The notes beneath the pieces are model-generated. The model made no database searches and was not told the DNA's origin. It saw only the letters and a list, made by a program, of their open reading frames with translations. Made by a program: the position numbers and the translations under genes. A stretch of 64,000 bases of DNA from Sphingobium aromaticiconvertens (GTDB taxonomy: Bacteria > Pseudomonadota > Alphaproteobacteria > Sphingomonadales > Sphingomonadaceae): positions 3,529,501-3,593,500 of the forward strand of contig NZ_JBANRJ010000001.1 in NCBI RefSeq assembly GCF_037154075.1, given 5' to 3'. Numbering within the stretch: position 1 is the stretch's first letter; each line of letters begins with the position of its first letter. Below, one piece after another: positions 1 to 8,768 of the stretch.

Positions 1-1099
1 GTTTGTTCGACCCGTCGCTGACCAGATAGACGCCGAACTCGCCCTTGGGACTTTCGGTCGCGACATAGACCTCGCCTGCAGGCACATGGAAGCCCTCGGT
101 ATAGAGTTTGAAATGGTGAATGAGCGCTTCCATCGAGCGCTTCATCTCGCCGCGTTTGGGCGGCACCACCTTGCGGTCAAAGCTGGCGATCGGCCCTTCG
201 GGCATCTCGTTGAGGCACTGCTTCATAATCCGCGCGGACTGACGGACCTCCTCCACACGCACCATGAAACGGTCGTAGCAGTCGAACCGGGTACCGACGG
301 GCACGTCGAACTCCATCCGGTCATAAACGTCATAGGGCTGCGACTTGCGGAGATCCCAGGGGATGCCCGAACCACGGATCATTGGCCCTGAAAAGCCCCA
401 TTTTAGCGCGTCTTCCTTACTGACGATGGCGATGTCGACATTGCGCTGCTTGAAGATGCGATTGTCCGCGACCAGCGAAATCGCATCCTCGAACAAGCGC
501 GGCAAGCGCGTGTCGAGCCAGTCACCAATGTCGGTGAGCAGCTTGAGTGGCACATCCTGATGCACGCCGCCGGGCCGGAAATAGGCGCTGTGCATACGCG
601 CACCCGAGGCCCGCTCGAAGAAGTTGAGGCAATCCTCGCGAATTTCGAACATCCACAGGTTCGGCGTCATCGCGCCAACGTCCATGACATGCGACCCCAG
701 GTTCAGCATGTGATTGCAGATACGGGTCAGTTCAGCGAAGAACACGCGCAAATACTGCGCGCGCAACGGCACTTCCAGATCGAGCAGCTTCTCGATCGCC
801 AGCACATAGCTATGCTCCATGCCGAGCGGCGAACAATAGTCCAGCCGGTCGAAATAGGGCAACGCCTGAAGATAGGTCTTATACTCGATCAGCTTTTCGG
901 TACCGCGATGGAGCAGGCCGACATGCGGATCGCAGCGCTCCACGATTTCGCCGTCCAGTTCCATGACGAGGCGCAAAACGCCATGCGCCGCGGGGTGCTG
1001 CGGACCGAAGTTGATCGTGTAATTCTGGATTTCGGTATCACCCAGCGTCGGATCGGCCGCGTCGGTGCGATGCTCCATTTCGTCGAGATAGTTGGACAT
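1..1099 (-). CDS. nuoD: NADH-quinone oxidoreductase subunit D (3' end beyond window)
   Basis: Subunit of the peripheral arm of respiratory complex I that helps form the quinone-binding site. The first 366 codons are visible; the gene runs off the window at position 1. Family motifs include [10 protein letters not shown] near residue 31 and LLHRGTEK near residue 63. The ATG at 1099 overlaps the nuoC stop by one base (TGATG on the minus strand), which points to translational coupling. It is the fourth gene of a nuoA-B-C-D operon. Identity is secure; completeness cannot be judged. Confidence 0.97.
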   Translation of the reverse strand, partial: MSNYLDEMEHRTDAADPTLGDTEIQNYTINFGPQHPAAHGVLRLVMELDGEIVERCDPHVGLLHRGTEKLIEYKTYLQALPYFDRLDYCSPLGMEHSYVLAIEKLLDLEVPLRAQYLRVFFAELTRICNHMLNLGSHVMDVGAMTPNLWMFEIREDCLNFFERASGARMHSAYFRPGGVHQDVPLKLLTDIGDWLDTRLPRLFEDAISLVADNRIFKQRNVDIAIVSKEDALKWGFSGPMIRGSGIPWDLRKSQPYDVYDRMEFDVPVGTRFDCYDRFMVRVEEVRQSARIMKQCLNEMPEGPIASFDRKVVPPKRGEMKRSMEALIHHFKLYTEGFHVPAGEVYVATESPKGEFGVYLVSDGSNK

Positions 1100-1977
1100 C
1101 AGGCGTCACCCCCATTCTCTTTCGGCGCCTTTTTGGGGGCGGCAGGCTTGCGCTTGGGCTTTTCAGCTGCGGGTTTGGCCACGCCCTTGCCTTCATCCGT
1201 CTCCGCCGCGGCCTTTTTCGGCCTGGCGGGCGATTTCTTCTTGGCTTCGGTGTTCGCGGGTTCACCGGCACCGGTGTCGGCGGGCTTTTCCGTCACCTTG
1301 GGCGTTTCCACCTTGGCGGCAGGTGCGGGCGGTGGAGGCGGCGGCGCGGGGGCCGGAGCCGCTGGCGCAGCGACCTTCTCGTCACCCGGCAGCACATATT
1401 GCGCGCCTTCCCACGGGCTCATGAAGTCGAAGCTGCGGAAATCCTGCGCCAGCTTCACCGGCTCATAGACGACGCGCTTGGCTTCTTCCGAATAGCGCAG
1501 CTCGACATAGCCTGTCAGCGGGAAATCCTTGCGCTGCGGATAGCCCTTGAACCCATAGTCGGTCAGGATGCGACGCAGATCGGTGTTGCCCGAAAAGATC
1601 ACGCCATACATGTCGAACACTTCGCGCTCCAGCCAGCCGGCAACCGGCCAGATGTGCGTGACGGTGGGGACCGGCTGATCCTCATCGGTCGATACCTTGA
1701 CGCGGATGCGATGGTTCCGGGTGACGGACAGCAGGTGATAGACCACCTCGAACCGCTCGGCCCGTTCGGGGTAATCGACCCCGGCAATTTCCATCAGTTG
1801 CTGATACTGCGCGCGGTCGCGCAGCAGCGCCAGCGCTTCGGCCAGGCTATCGCGCAAGACCGTAAAACTCAGTTCATCGGCATGATCGACGGTTTCGACC
1901 AGCATGGCGCCCAACAGCGCGCCGATTTCCTCGGCGATACCGTCAATGACCGCGATCTTCGGTGCAGAATGACCCAT
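1099..1977 (-). CDS. nuoC: NADH-quinone oxidoreductase subunit C with long Ala/Pro/Lys-rich tail
   Basis: Complex I 30-kDa-type subunit. Residues up to about 200 match the family, with [10 protein letters not shown] and the region around [13 protein letters not shown] near residue 165. The start is taken as ATG 1977, just after the nuoB TAA at 1979; a longer frame would overlap nuoB. The protein is about 292 residues: after the conserved [13 protein letters not shown] segment comes roughly 90 residues of low-complexity Ala, Pro and Lys sequence, including a run of prolines. Such a basic tail is absent from most NuoC proteins. It sits between nuoB and nuoD in one operon. Confidence 0.95.
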   Translation of the reverse strand: MGHSAPKIAVIDGIAEEIGALLGAMLVETVDHADELSFTVLRDSLAEALALLRDRAQYQQLMEIAGVDYPERAERFEVVYHLLSVTRNHRIRVKVSTDEDQPVPTVTHIWPVAGWLEREVFDMYGVIFSGNTDLRRILTDYGFKGYPQRKDFPLTGYVELRYSEEAKRVVYEPVKLAQDFRSFDFMSPWEGAQYVLPGDEKVAAPAAPAPAPPPPPPAPAAKVETPKVTEKPADTGAGEPANTEAKKKSPARPKKAAAETDEGKGVAKPAAEKPKRKPAAPKKAPKENGGDA

Positions 1978-1978
1978 C

Positions 1979-2533
1979 TTAGCGCTCAATCGTCCCAATG
2001 CGGCGAATCTTCCGCTGCAACTGCATCACGCCATAGAGCAACGCTTCGGCAGTCGGCGGGCAGCCGGGAACATAGATGTCCACGGGCACGATCCGGTCGC
2101 ACCCACGCACGACGCTGTAGCTATAATGATAATAGCCGCCGCCGTTCGCGCACGAGCCCATGGAAATCACATATTTCGGTTCAGACATCTGGTCGTAAAC
2201 CTTGCGCAACGCGGGAGCCATCTTGTTGCACAAGGTGCCCGCGACTATCATCACGTCCGACTGGCGCGGGGACGCACGCGGCGCCGCGCCAAAGCGCTCC
2301 ATGTCATACCGCGGCATGTTGACGTGGATCATCTCGACTGCGCAGCAGGCCAGACCAAAGGTCATCCACCACAGCGAACCGGTACGGGCCCAGGTGAACA
2401 GGTCCTCGGTCGAGGTAACAAGGAAACCCTTGTCACTGACTTCATTGTTCAGCGCATTGAAGAAGTCCTGGTCGGGCTGGGTTCCCAGCGCGGGCACGGT
2501 GCCGGGCGCAGGGCTAGTGAGTTCTACTCCCAA
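1979..2533 (-). CDS. nuoB: NADH-quinone oxidoreductase subunit B
   Basis: Complex I subunit carrying the terminal 4Fe-4S cluster N2. Cluster ligands are visible as the adjacent cysteines in [10 protein letters not shown], the cysteine in MGSCANGGG and that in [11 protein letters not shown] choose the TTG at 2533 as start: it follows an AAGGGAG ribosome-binding sequence by about seven bases and gives the sphingomonad-like N-terminus [11 protein letters not shown]. The gene then overlaps the end of nuoA by ten bases. A longer reading starts at 2554. The product is about 184 residues. Confidence 0.96.
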   Translation of the reverse strand: MGVELTSPAPGTVPALGTQPDQDFFNALNNEVSDKGFLVTSTEDLFTWARTGSLWWMTFGLACCAVEMIHVNMPRYDMERFGAAPRASPRQSDVMIVAGTLCNKMAPALRKVYDQMSEPKYVISMGSCANGGGYYHYSYSVVRGCDRIVPVDIYVPGCPPTAEALLYGVMQLQRKIRRIGTIER

Positions 2534-2898
2534 TCGAGTGCTCCCTTCTTCCACGCATAGACGAGGCCGAGCACCAGCTCCGCTATGAAAATCATCATCG
2601 TCGCCCAGCCGGTCCAGCCGATCTGGTCGAGGCTAACCGCCCACGGAAACAGGAACGCCGCCTCAAGATCGAAGATGATGAAGAGGATGGCGACCAGATA
2701 GAAGCGGACGTCGAACTGACTGCGCGGTTCTTCGAACGCGGGGAAACCGCATTCATATTCGCTCAACTTGGCCGGGTCGGGCTTATGCGCCCCAGTCAGG
2801 CGCCCCACCAGCATAGGCAGGAACACGAACGCGCTTGAGAGCAGCAAGGCAACCCCGAGAAAGATCAGGATCGGCAGATATTGGGCAAGATCGACCAA
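2524..2898 (-). CDS. nuoA: NADH-quinone oxidoreductase subunit A
   Basis: Small membrane subunit of complex I, 124 residues with three predicted membrane helices (about residues 8-30, 65-87 and 93-115). Family motifs [19 protein letters not shown] and [15 protein letters not shown] are clear; the first contains the conserved loop cysteine that contributes near the quinone site. It is the first gene of the nuo operon on the minus strand, so the operon promoter should lie in 2899-3052, where I cannot name a convincing -35/-10 pair. Confidence 0.97.
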   Translation of the reverse strand: MVDLAQYLPILIFLGVALLLSSAFVFLPMLVGRLTGAHKPDPAKLSEYECGFPAFEEPRSQFDVRFYLVAILFIIFDLEAAFLFPWAVSLDQIGWTGWATMMIFIAELVLGLVYAWKKGALDWE

Positions 2899-3052
2899 CG
2901 GTATCCCCTGGGCGAAAAGATTGTTGGGGGCGCTTTAGGCCTGCTGCATATGCGAAGCAAGGGGCCAAGTTCTGAGAATGATTCGCAACAAATCCAGTGA
3001 TTTGTGGAAGACCACCCTGTCCACTCGACAAATGCCATGAACCGTTTGAGCG

Positions 3053-4219
3053 TTACGCCACACTCCGGCCTTCTGCGTGAGAAACAGTGATCTGTCCGCG
3101 AAACGCCATCACCCGATTGCGCCCCGCCTTCTTCGCGGCGTAGAGCGCACGATCCGCAGCCTCCAGACGCAGCGACGCCGCAACAGCGCTATCGGCGGTC
3201 GCGACCCCAATACTCACGGTGACGCCACGCGGGATCGCCACGCCATCGCCTGCATGGATGGCCGCAATCGCGAGCCGCAACTCCTCTGCGACACCGATAG
3301 CAACCATATCGCTCGCCACTGGCAGCAGGACCAGAAACTCCTCGCCGCCATGGCGGCCTATTGTGCCGCCGTGTCGGTCGACAACGCGACCGGCGACATG
3401 CGCGACTTCCCGCAGACAGGCATCGCCTGCCGCGTGCCCCAGCTCGTCATTATAGGCTTTGAAATGATCGACATCGATCAGCAGGATACCATGCTGGCCG
3501 TGCTGCTGCGTCAGTTCGACCATCATGCGCCGACGGTTCCACAGGCCAGTCAGGAAATCGGTATCGCTCAGATGGCGCAGCTTTGCATTGGCCGCTTCCA
3601 GCGCCAGCGCCTGCGCACCAAGGACAGTCGCCATCCGCTCGCTCCGGGCAGAGATGTCGAGGATCCGGCCGAATATCCGACTCAGCCGATGCCCGATGAA
3701 CGCACAGGTCAGGCAGAGCGCAATGCAGGCAAGAGCCAGCCATTGGGCCGTCGACCGTCCTGTCAGAAAGAAGCCCGCCGCCGTCAGCAGGAAAAGCGGC
3801 ACATGAAAGGCCAGATGCGCGGGCCACCAGGCAATATAGCCGGACACGGTCAGCACCGCGCCCAGGCCCATGCAGCAGAAAAACAGCGACGCTTCGTCCG
3901 TGCCCACCCCGACCAGCACCAACCCAGCCATCCCCCAGGCCAGGCCGGACAGGCCGACCGTGCCGGTGGCCACCCAGGCCCAGCGTAGCTGTTGCCCATA
4001 GCCGGCACCCTGCCTGTATCTGACCGCCAGCAAGACGCGGACGGCCAACAGGATGGAGATACAGGCGAGCCAACCGAGCAGGAACGCCTGCGATGCCATC
4101 GCCCAGTACACGCGGCAAAGGATCATGGTCGCCAGCAGGCTCATGGCCGCGCCGGGGAGCGCGTTGCCATAGAGCATCGCCACGCGATGCCGAATCAGAT
4201 CCTCCGGCTTTCCACTCAT
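3053..4219 (-). CDS. Membrane-anchored diguanylate cyclase (GGDEF)
   Basis: Makes cyclic di-GMP from two GTP. The first 190 or so residues hold several hydrophobic segments that form a membrane sensor region without a recognised named domain. A GGDEF domain follows from about residue 215: LTGLWNRRRM, the metal and substrate segment DVDHFKAYNDELGHAAGDACL, and the active-site loop RHGGEEFLVLLP. The catalytic GGEEF sequence is intact. I do not see an RxxD inhibitory site at the usual spacing five residues ahead of the loop, so product inhibition may be absent. The gene stands alone between nuoA and the inositol monophosphatase gene; the signal sensed is unknown. Confidence 0.9.
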   Translation of the reverse strand: MSGKPEDLIRHRVAMLYGNALPGAAMSLLATMILCRVYWAMASQAFLLGWLACISILLAVRVLLAVRYRQGAGYGQQLRWAWVATGTVGLSGLAWGMAGLVLVGVGTDEASLFFCCMGLGAVLTVSGYIAWWPAHLAFHVPLFLLTAAGFFLTGRSTAQWLALACIALCLTCAFIGHRLSRIFGRILDISARSERMATVLGAQALALEAANAKLRHLSDTDFLTGLWNRRRMMVELTQQHGQHGILLIDVDHFKAYNDELGHAAGDACLREVAHVAGRVVDRHGGTIGRHGGEEFLVLLPVASDMVAIGVAEELRLAIAAIHAGDGVAIPRGVTVSIGVATADSAVAASLRLEAADRALYAAKKAGRNRVMAFRGQITVSHAEGRSVA

Positions 4220-4291
4220 GTCGCCAAAGCGCCTCCTTTCGAGGGGCAGCTAGGCGACCGAAGTTAATATCGTCCCAAGATCAGCTCAGGA

Positions 4292-5104
4292 TCAGCGGAG
4301 AGCGCTGGCCACCAATTTGTGCAATTTGCTGTGGATCGCGTCATTGCCGGCGATGACTTCCTTACGCTCGATCGGCTGGTCGCCACCCCGGAAATCGGTA
4401 ACGAACCCGCCCGCTTCGCGCACCAGCAATATGCCGGCAGCAACGTCCCAGGACTGAAGGCCGCTTTCCCAGAAACCATCATAGCGCCCGGACGCCACAT
4501 GGGCGAGATCGAGCGACGCGGCGCCAAAGCGGCGGATACCCGCGACCGAAGGCCCGACTGCACCGAAAATGCGTGTCCACTCAGCGAAATTGCCATGACC
4601 CATGAAGGGAACGCCAGTAGAGATCAGGCAATCGGCCATGTCACGCCGCGCCGACACGCGCAGCCGTTGGTCGTGACGCCATGCGCCGCGGCTCTTTTCG
4701 GCCCAATAGCTTTCGTCGGTAACGGGCTGATAGATCAGGCCGGTCGTCACTTCGCGCTTGCCCCCGTACAAAGGCTCCTCGACCGCGATCGAGATGGCGA
4801 AGTGCGGGATGCCGTGCAGGAAGTTGCTGGTGCCATCGAGCGGATCGATGATCCAGCGCGGCTTGGTTGGGTCGCCCGCAATCTCGCCACTCTCCTCGAC
4901 CAGAAATCCCCAGTCGGGCCGCGCGCGCTGCAATTCCTCGACCAGCGTCTTTTCCGCCTGATGATCAGCCTTGGACACAAAGTCAGCCGGCCCCTTGCGG
5001 GACACCTGCAGATGCTCGACCTCGCCGAAATCGCGACGCAGGCGCTGCCCGGCCTTGCGGGCGGCGCGCTCCATGACGGTAAGAAGGCCTGAATGGGATG
5101 CCAT
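4292..5104 (-). CDS. Inositol monophosphatase family protein
   Basis: Mg-dependent sugar phosphatase of the IMPase/SuhB family, about 270 residues. Metal-binding motifs are present: EESGEI (about residue 70), IIDPLDGTSNFLHGIPHFA (about residue 86) and SWDVAAGILLVREAGG (about residue 218). The start at ATG 5104 gives the usual N-terminus (MASHSGLLTVMERAARKAG); an upstream in-frame extension is proline-rich and unlike the family. The physiological substrate cannot be read from sequence. An operon with efp is possible, but the 150-base gap contains G/C-rich inverted repeats. Confidence 0.93.
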   Translation of the reverse strand: MASHSGLLTVMERAARKAGQRLRRDFGEVEHLQVSRKGPADFVSKADHQAEKTLVEELQRARPDWGFLVEESGEIAGDPTKPRWIIDPLDGTSNFLHGIPHFAISIAVEEPLYGGKREVTTGLIYQPVTDESYWAEKSRGAWRHDQRLRVSARRDMADCLISTGVPFMGHGNFAEWTRIFGAVGPSVAGIRRFGAASLDLAHVASGRYDGFWESGLQSWDVAAGILLVREAGGFVTDFRGGDQPIERKEVIAGNDAIHSKLHKLVASALR

Positions 5105-5255
5105 GTTCGAATCTCCCCCCTCCCTTTCAAGGGAGGGGTAAGGGGGTGGGTGCGATTGCGGCAGCAATCGCCTGCAACGTCAGAGGCAAGGTCGGAACGC
5201 GCCCTGCGGTCGCGACCCAGCCTTTCCCCTCCCTGAAGAGGGGCTTATTCAGCGC

Positions 5256-5819
5256 TTATTCCGCGCGCTTCACATATTCGCGGGCATAGACGTCGACGAC
5301 GATGCGCGTGCCGCTGACGATATGCGGCGGCACCATGACGCGCACGCCATTGTCGAGGATTGCGGGCTTGTAGCTGGCCGACGCCGTCTGGCCCTTGACC
5401 ACCGCGTCAGCCTCAACAACCGTCGCTTCGATCGTGTCGGGAAGCTGGACCGAAATTGGCCGCTCCTCATACATTTCCAGCGTCACTTCCATGCCGTCCT
5501 GCAGGAAGTCGGCGGCATCGCCGATCAGGTCCTTGGCCAGATTGATCTGCTCATAGGTTTCCTGATCCATGAAGACGAGCATGTCGCCCTCGGCATAGAG
5601 ATATTGAAAATCCTTCGTATCCAGGCGGATGCGCTCGACGCTTTCGGCGGAGCGGAAACGGACATTGTTCTTGCGCCCGTCGATCAGGTTCTTCAGTTCC
5701 ACCTGCATATAGGCGCCGCCCTTGCCGGGCTGAGTGTGCTGAATCTTGACGGCGCGCCACAGGCCGCCCTCATATTCGATATTGTTGCCGGGACGAATGT
5801 CGACGCCGCTGATCTTCAT
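5256..5819 (-). CDS. efp: Elongation factor P
   Basis: Translation factor that relieves ribosomes stalled at polyproline. It is 187 residues, the usual length. The N-terminal KOW-like domain holds the lysine-bearing loop ([20 protein letters not shown], about residues 29-48) and the C-terminal OB domains end with [24 protein letters not shown] sequence. The tip residue of the modified loop is lysine (GKGG), which fits the EpmA-type lysylation branch rather than the arginine-rhamnosylated branch; no epmA or epmB is in the window. NuoC and other proline-run proteins in this window are plausible clients. Confidence 0.97.
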   Translation of the reverse strand: MKISGVDIRPGNNIEYEGGLWRAVKIQHTQPGKGGAYMQVELKNLIDGRKNNVRFRSAESVERIRLDTKDFQYLYAEGDMLVFMDQETYEQINLAKDLIGDAADFLQDGMEVTLEMYEERPISVQLPDTIEATVVEADAVVKGQTASASYKPAILDNGVRVMVPPHIVSGTRIVVDVYAREYVKRAE

Positions 5820-5903
5820 GGGAAGAACCTGCCTGTGTATCTAAAGGTGAAAAGAGCCGGTCGCGGCCTTTATAGCGCCTTGGGCCAGAGAGCAAGGGGC
5901 CGC

Positions 5904-6479
5904 TTAATCCTGCGCCGTCAACAGCGGATAGGGATTGACCGGCCGCCCGCGATACCAGGGGTCGCCGACCCCCATCTCATGCACTTCGAAATGCAGATGC
6001 GGTCCAGCCGGGTCGGCATTGCCCGTACTGCCGACCGTGGCCAGCCGCTGCCCCCGCCGCACCGCCTGCCCTTCCTTCAGGCCCGGCGCATAGGCGTCCA
6101 GATGCGCGTAATAATAGACATGCGCGTCATCAGCAGACCGTTGGTAAATCGTCCGCCCACCGCGCCCGCTCCAGCGAATACGCTCGATACGACCATCGGC
6201 AGCGGCCAGCACCGCCCGTCCCCGCGCGGCCATGATGTCGATGGCATCATGGGTTCGCACGCCACTTTCGCGCGCCTGGGTGAACGTATCGACCAGCGCG
6301 CTGGGCGGCACCCCCTCGACCGGGATCAACAACCGCCCCTCCCGAACAGCGCCTTCACCGGCAGACACCGGCGTATCAGCGGGCGCATCGCCAGGCACGA
6401 TCCGCACGCAAAAATGCGCGAAGGCCACGCACAGCAGCAGCGCCAGCGCGGCCCACGTCCATTTCCTCACTGCTGGCAT
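5904..6479 (-). CDS. M23 family metallopeptidase (LytM-type)
   Basis: Predicted Zn-dependent peptidoglycan endopeptidase anchored by an N-terminal membrane segment (about residues 8-27) facing the periplasm. The M23 ligands are visible: HDAIDI (His and Asp, about residue 77), a central HVYYYAHLD segment and HLHFEVHE near residue 160, so the site looks complete. It is 191 residues from ATG 6479. An in-frame GTG at 6470 has better spacing from an AGGAA sequence and may be the real start. The start region is built of tandem 17-bp repeats. It follows the L,D-transpeptidase gene by about 20 bases, so the two wall enzymes are probably co-transcribed. Confidence 0.9.
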   Translation of the reverse strand: MPAVRKWTWAALALLLCVAFAHFCVRIVPGDAPADTPVSAGEGAVREGRLLIPVEGVPPSALVDTFTQARESGVRTHDAIDIMAARGRAVLAAADGRIERIRWSGRGGRTIYQRSADDAHVYYYAHLDAYAPGLKEGQAVRRGQRLATVGSTGNADPAGPHLHFEVHEMGVGDPWYRGRPVNPYPLLTAQD

Positions 6480-6504
6480 TTCCTCATTGCTGGCATTTCC
6501 TCAT
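6471..6504. repeat. Two perfect tandem 17-bp repeats at a start codon
   Basis: The sequence TGCTGGCATTTCCTCAT occurs twice back to back (6471-6487 and 6488-6504), and a partial third unit lies at 6460-6470. On the minus strand each unit brings an AGGAA sequence plus an ATG, so the M23 gene has duplicated possible initiation sites right after the L,D-transpeptidase stop. Confidence 0.9.
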
Positions 6505-7607
6505 AACTGGAACACCGCCTTCACGCCCGACTTGACCATCTGCGCCAACCGCGCCGCGTCCCAATTGGTCAGGCGGATGCAGCCATGGCTCTCGGTACGG
6601 CCGATGGTTTTGGGTTCGGGCGTGCCGTGGATGCCATAATGGGCCTTGGACAAGTCTATCCAGACGATGCCCACCGGCCCGTTCGGTCCCGGCTTCAGCA
6701 CCGCCTTCTCATCCTTGGACGAGGAGTCCCAGAACAGGTCGGGATTATAATGGAACACCGGATTGCGGCTCACGCCCTTGATCGTCCAGGAGCCGACCGG
6801 CAGCGGATCGTGGCTCGACCCCATCGTCGCGGGAAATTGCGCGATCAGCCTGTTGTCCTTGTCGAAGGCCTTCAGCACGCCTTCCGATTTATCCACCACG
6901 ACATGATCGGCCTGCGGCTGATCCGCCGCGACCGCCAGGCTGGCCAGTGTCGTGCCCCAACCGCTCTCATCCCCCTCGATCCTCGCCACCGGTTGATTGG
7001 GAATGGCGGGCACGCGGATGATCGCCCCCGGCCCGACCTTCGCGCCCTTCGCATTCATCGCCACCAGAGCTTCCGGCGTCGTATGAAAGCGCTCGGCCAG
7101 TTTTTCCAACAGATTGCGATAACCAAGGGCGGGCAATTTGGCCTGTTCGTTCAACCCCTTGGGCAAGGCGAAATACGGCCCCTGCGCGAACCCGTCGGGC
7201 ACGCGCACCAACCATGTGGTCGGCGGCACGTCCCGCCGAGCCTGCCCTTTCAACAGGGCATCCGCCGTTCTGGAGTCATAGTCGCCCGTCTCGGGCAATC
7301 CCTTCGCGGCCTGAAACCCCTTGAGCGCCGCCGTGAAAGACATGCCCGCCTTCCCGTCGACCACACCGGGCGAAAAGCCAGCCCGATCCAAAGCCACCTG
7401 CGCCTGAAGAAAGGATTCGGGTTTGAAGGCTGACCCGCCCGGCTCCGGCATCACGGTGAAGGCGAACGGATCGGCGGTTGCGGACGCGCTCGGTGCCGGA
7501 GTCGCTGTATTTGTCGTCTGCGCCGCACTCCTGTCGCCGTCCGTAACCGCAACATTGCACGCGCCGCACAGCAGCACGGCGGCGATGAAGACCGATGAAT
7601 GACGCAA
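6501..7607 (-). CDS. L,D-transpeptidase with peptidoglycan-binding domain
   Basis: YkuD-family enzyme expected to make 3-3 peptidoglycan cross-links or attach proteins to the wall in the periplasm. Order of parts: signal sequence with a Cys-Gly-Ala-Cys end (possible lipoprotein, but the lipobox is imperfect), a peptidoglycan-binding helical repeat around residues 65-120, a LysM-like segment (LLEKLAERFHTTPEALVAMN), then the YkuD domain with HGTPEPKTIGRTESHGCIRL containing the catalytic His and Cys. I prefer the TTG at 7607, which follows a GGGAGAG sequence and begins the signal peptide; the longer frame to 7682 adds no recognisable sequence. Length about 368 residues. Confidence 0.92.
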   Translation of the reverse strand: MRHSSVFIAAVLLCGACNVAVTDGDRSAAQTTNTATPAPSASATADPFAFTVMPEPGGSAFKPESFLQAQVALDRAGFSPGVVDGKAGMSFTAALKGFQAAKGLPETGDYDSRTADALLKGQARRDVPPTTWLVRVPDGFAQGPYFALPKGLNEQAKLPALGYRNLLEKLAERFHTTPEALVAMNAKGAKVGPGAIIRVPAIPNQPVARIEGDESGWGTTLASLAVAADQPQADHVVVDKSEGVLKAFDKDNRLIAQFPATMGSSHDPLPVGSWTIKGVSRNPVFHYNPDLFWDSSSKDEKAVLKPGPNGPVGIVWIDLSKAHYGIHGTPEPKTIGRTESHGCIRLTNWDAARLAQMVKSGVKAVFQL

Positions 7608-7684
7608 GCTGCTCTCTCCCACTATTGTCGGGCAAGAACGCGCAAGATCGGGAAAAGCTGCCCTTGGCTTTCCTGCATACAAAA

Positions 7685-7714
7685 CATATACGTTTCATAT
7701 ACGAATCGTATATG
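7685..7714. promoter_or_regulatory. Palindromic operator of the ParD-like/MetAP operon
   Basis: The octamer CATATACG occurs at 7685-7692 and 7696-7703, and its exact inverse CGTATATG at 7707-7714. The last two form a perfect inverted repeat around AAT. The site ends ten bases before the ATG of the ParD-like gene, exactly where an autoregulating antitoxin would bind. Binding is an inference; the repeats are seen directly. Confidence 0.75.
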
Positions 7715-7723
7715 GAGACCCCA

Positions 7724-7948
7724 ATGGGTATTGTGAACATAGAGGATGATCTGCACGTTCAGGTGCGCAGAGCGAGCAAGGTATCGTTCCGCTCGATCAA
7801 TGCGCAGGCCGCCTATTGGATCAAGGTCGGCATGTTATGCGAGATCAATCCGACCCTCAGTTTCGCCGAGATCATCAAGCGCGAGCTGAATTCCGCGGGC
7901 GTTTCGGTTCAACCACTGGCCATCGTGAAACATGACGAAGCAGCCTGA
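7724..7948 (+). CDS. ParD-like DNA-binding protein (antitoxin-like)
   Basis: A 74-residue protein resembling the ParD-like antitoxin family. The N-terminus (MGIVNIEDDLHVQVRRASKVS) and the following helix pair suit a ribbon-helix-helix or related small dimeric fold; the centre, SINAQAAYWIKVGMLCEINP, is the most family-like part. The ATG at 7724 follows a GGAGACC sequence. The gene overlaps the following methionine aminopeptidase gene by 17 bases, the usual layout of an antitoxin with its partner, but no RelE/ParE-type toxin is present. Directly upstream is the three-half-site operator at 7685-7714. Assignment to the ParD-like family is from memory of the family, so the function stays tentative. 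Confidence 0.8.
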   Translation: MGIVNIEDDLHVQVRRASKVSFRSINAQAAYWIKVGMLCEINPTLSFAEIIKRELNSAGVSVQPLAIVKHDEAA

Positions 7949-8720
7949 GGAACTGGCATTGCTGGCCGAATCCGGTCGGTTGCTGGCGTCCGTGTTCGGA
8001 TTGCTGGATCGAACCTCGCTCGCGGGCATGTCGACGCTTCAGATTGATGAAATGGTCGAGCGTTTCATCGTTGACGATCTACAGGCGCGCCCCGCAAGCA
8101 AGGGCCAATATGGCTATGGCTTTGTGCTGAATTCTTCGGTCAACGACGTGGTTTGCCATGGTGTTCCATCGCAATCAGAGGTGCTTAGGGATGGCGATAT
8201 CGTCAATCTCGACATCACACTTGAGAAGAACGGTTATATCGCGGACTCCAGCAAAACCTATTGCGTGGGAAATGTCAGTCCCGCAGCCAGAAGGCTGGTC
8301 CAGACCAGCTACGAAGCCCTGTGGATGGGCATCCGGACGGTTCGCCCGGGCGCGCGGCTGGGTGACATCGGCTGGGCGATTGAGCGCCATGCCAAGCGAC
8401 ATGGCTATTCCGTAGTGCGTGAATATTGCGGTCACGGCATCGGTCGGGAGATGCATGAGGAACCGCAGGTTCTTCATTTCGGAAAACCGGGAACTGGCCT
8501 TGCCCTGCGTGAAGGCATGGTTTTCACGATCGAGCCGATGCTCAATCGTGGGCGGCGGAGTGTGCGAACCGAGGCTGATGGCTGGACCGTCGTGACGAAA
8601 GACGGCTCGCTTTCCGCACAGTTCGAGCACACCGTCGCCATTACAGCCTCCGGCGTGTCCGTGCTGACGCTACGTCCCGACGAAGGCGATATGATGAGCA
8701 GGATCAAAGTCGCAGCCTGA
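7932..8720 (+). CDS. map: Type I methionine aminopeptidase (accessory copy)
   Basis: Metalloenzyme that removes the initiator methionine from new proteins, 262 residues. All five metal ligands of the family can be placed: Asp in NLDITLEKNG, Asp in IADSSKTYCVG, His in GHGIGREMHEEP, Glu in FTIEPM and Glu in AQFEHT; the substrate-site His is in NDVVCHGVP. The protein therefore looks catalytically intact. Its ATG lies inside the ParD-like gene (17-base overlap, different frame), so translation is coupled. The setting, with an antitoxin-like partner and its own operator, suggests a regulated second MetAP rather than the housekeeping enzyme; no other map gene is in the window to compare. Confidence 0.93.
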   Translation: MTKQPEELALLAESGRLLASVFGLLDRTSLAGMSTLQIDEMVERFIVDDLQARPASKGQYGYGFVLNSSVNDVVCHGVPSQSEVLRDGDIVNLDITLEKNGYIADSSKTYCVGNVSPAARRLVQTSYEALWMGIRTVRPGARLGDIGWAIERHAKRHGYSVVREYCGHGIGREMHEEPQVLHFGKPGTGLALREGMVFTIEPMLNRGRRSVRTEADGWTVVTKDGSLSAQFEHTVAITASGVSVLTLRPDEGDMMSRIKVAA

Positions 8721-8768
8721 GCGGGTCAGGCATCACACTCACACGGGCCACACCAAACCCGCCAAGCC

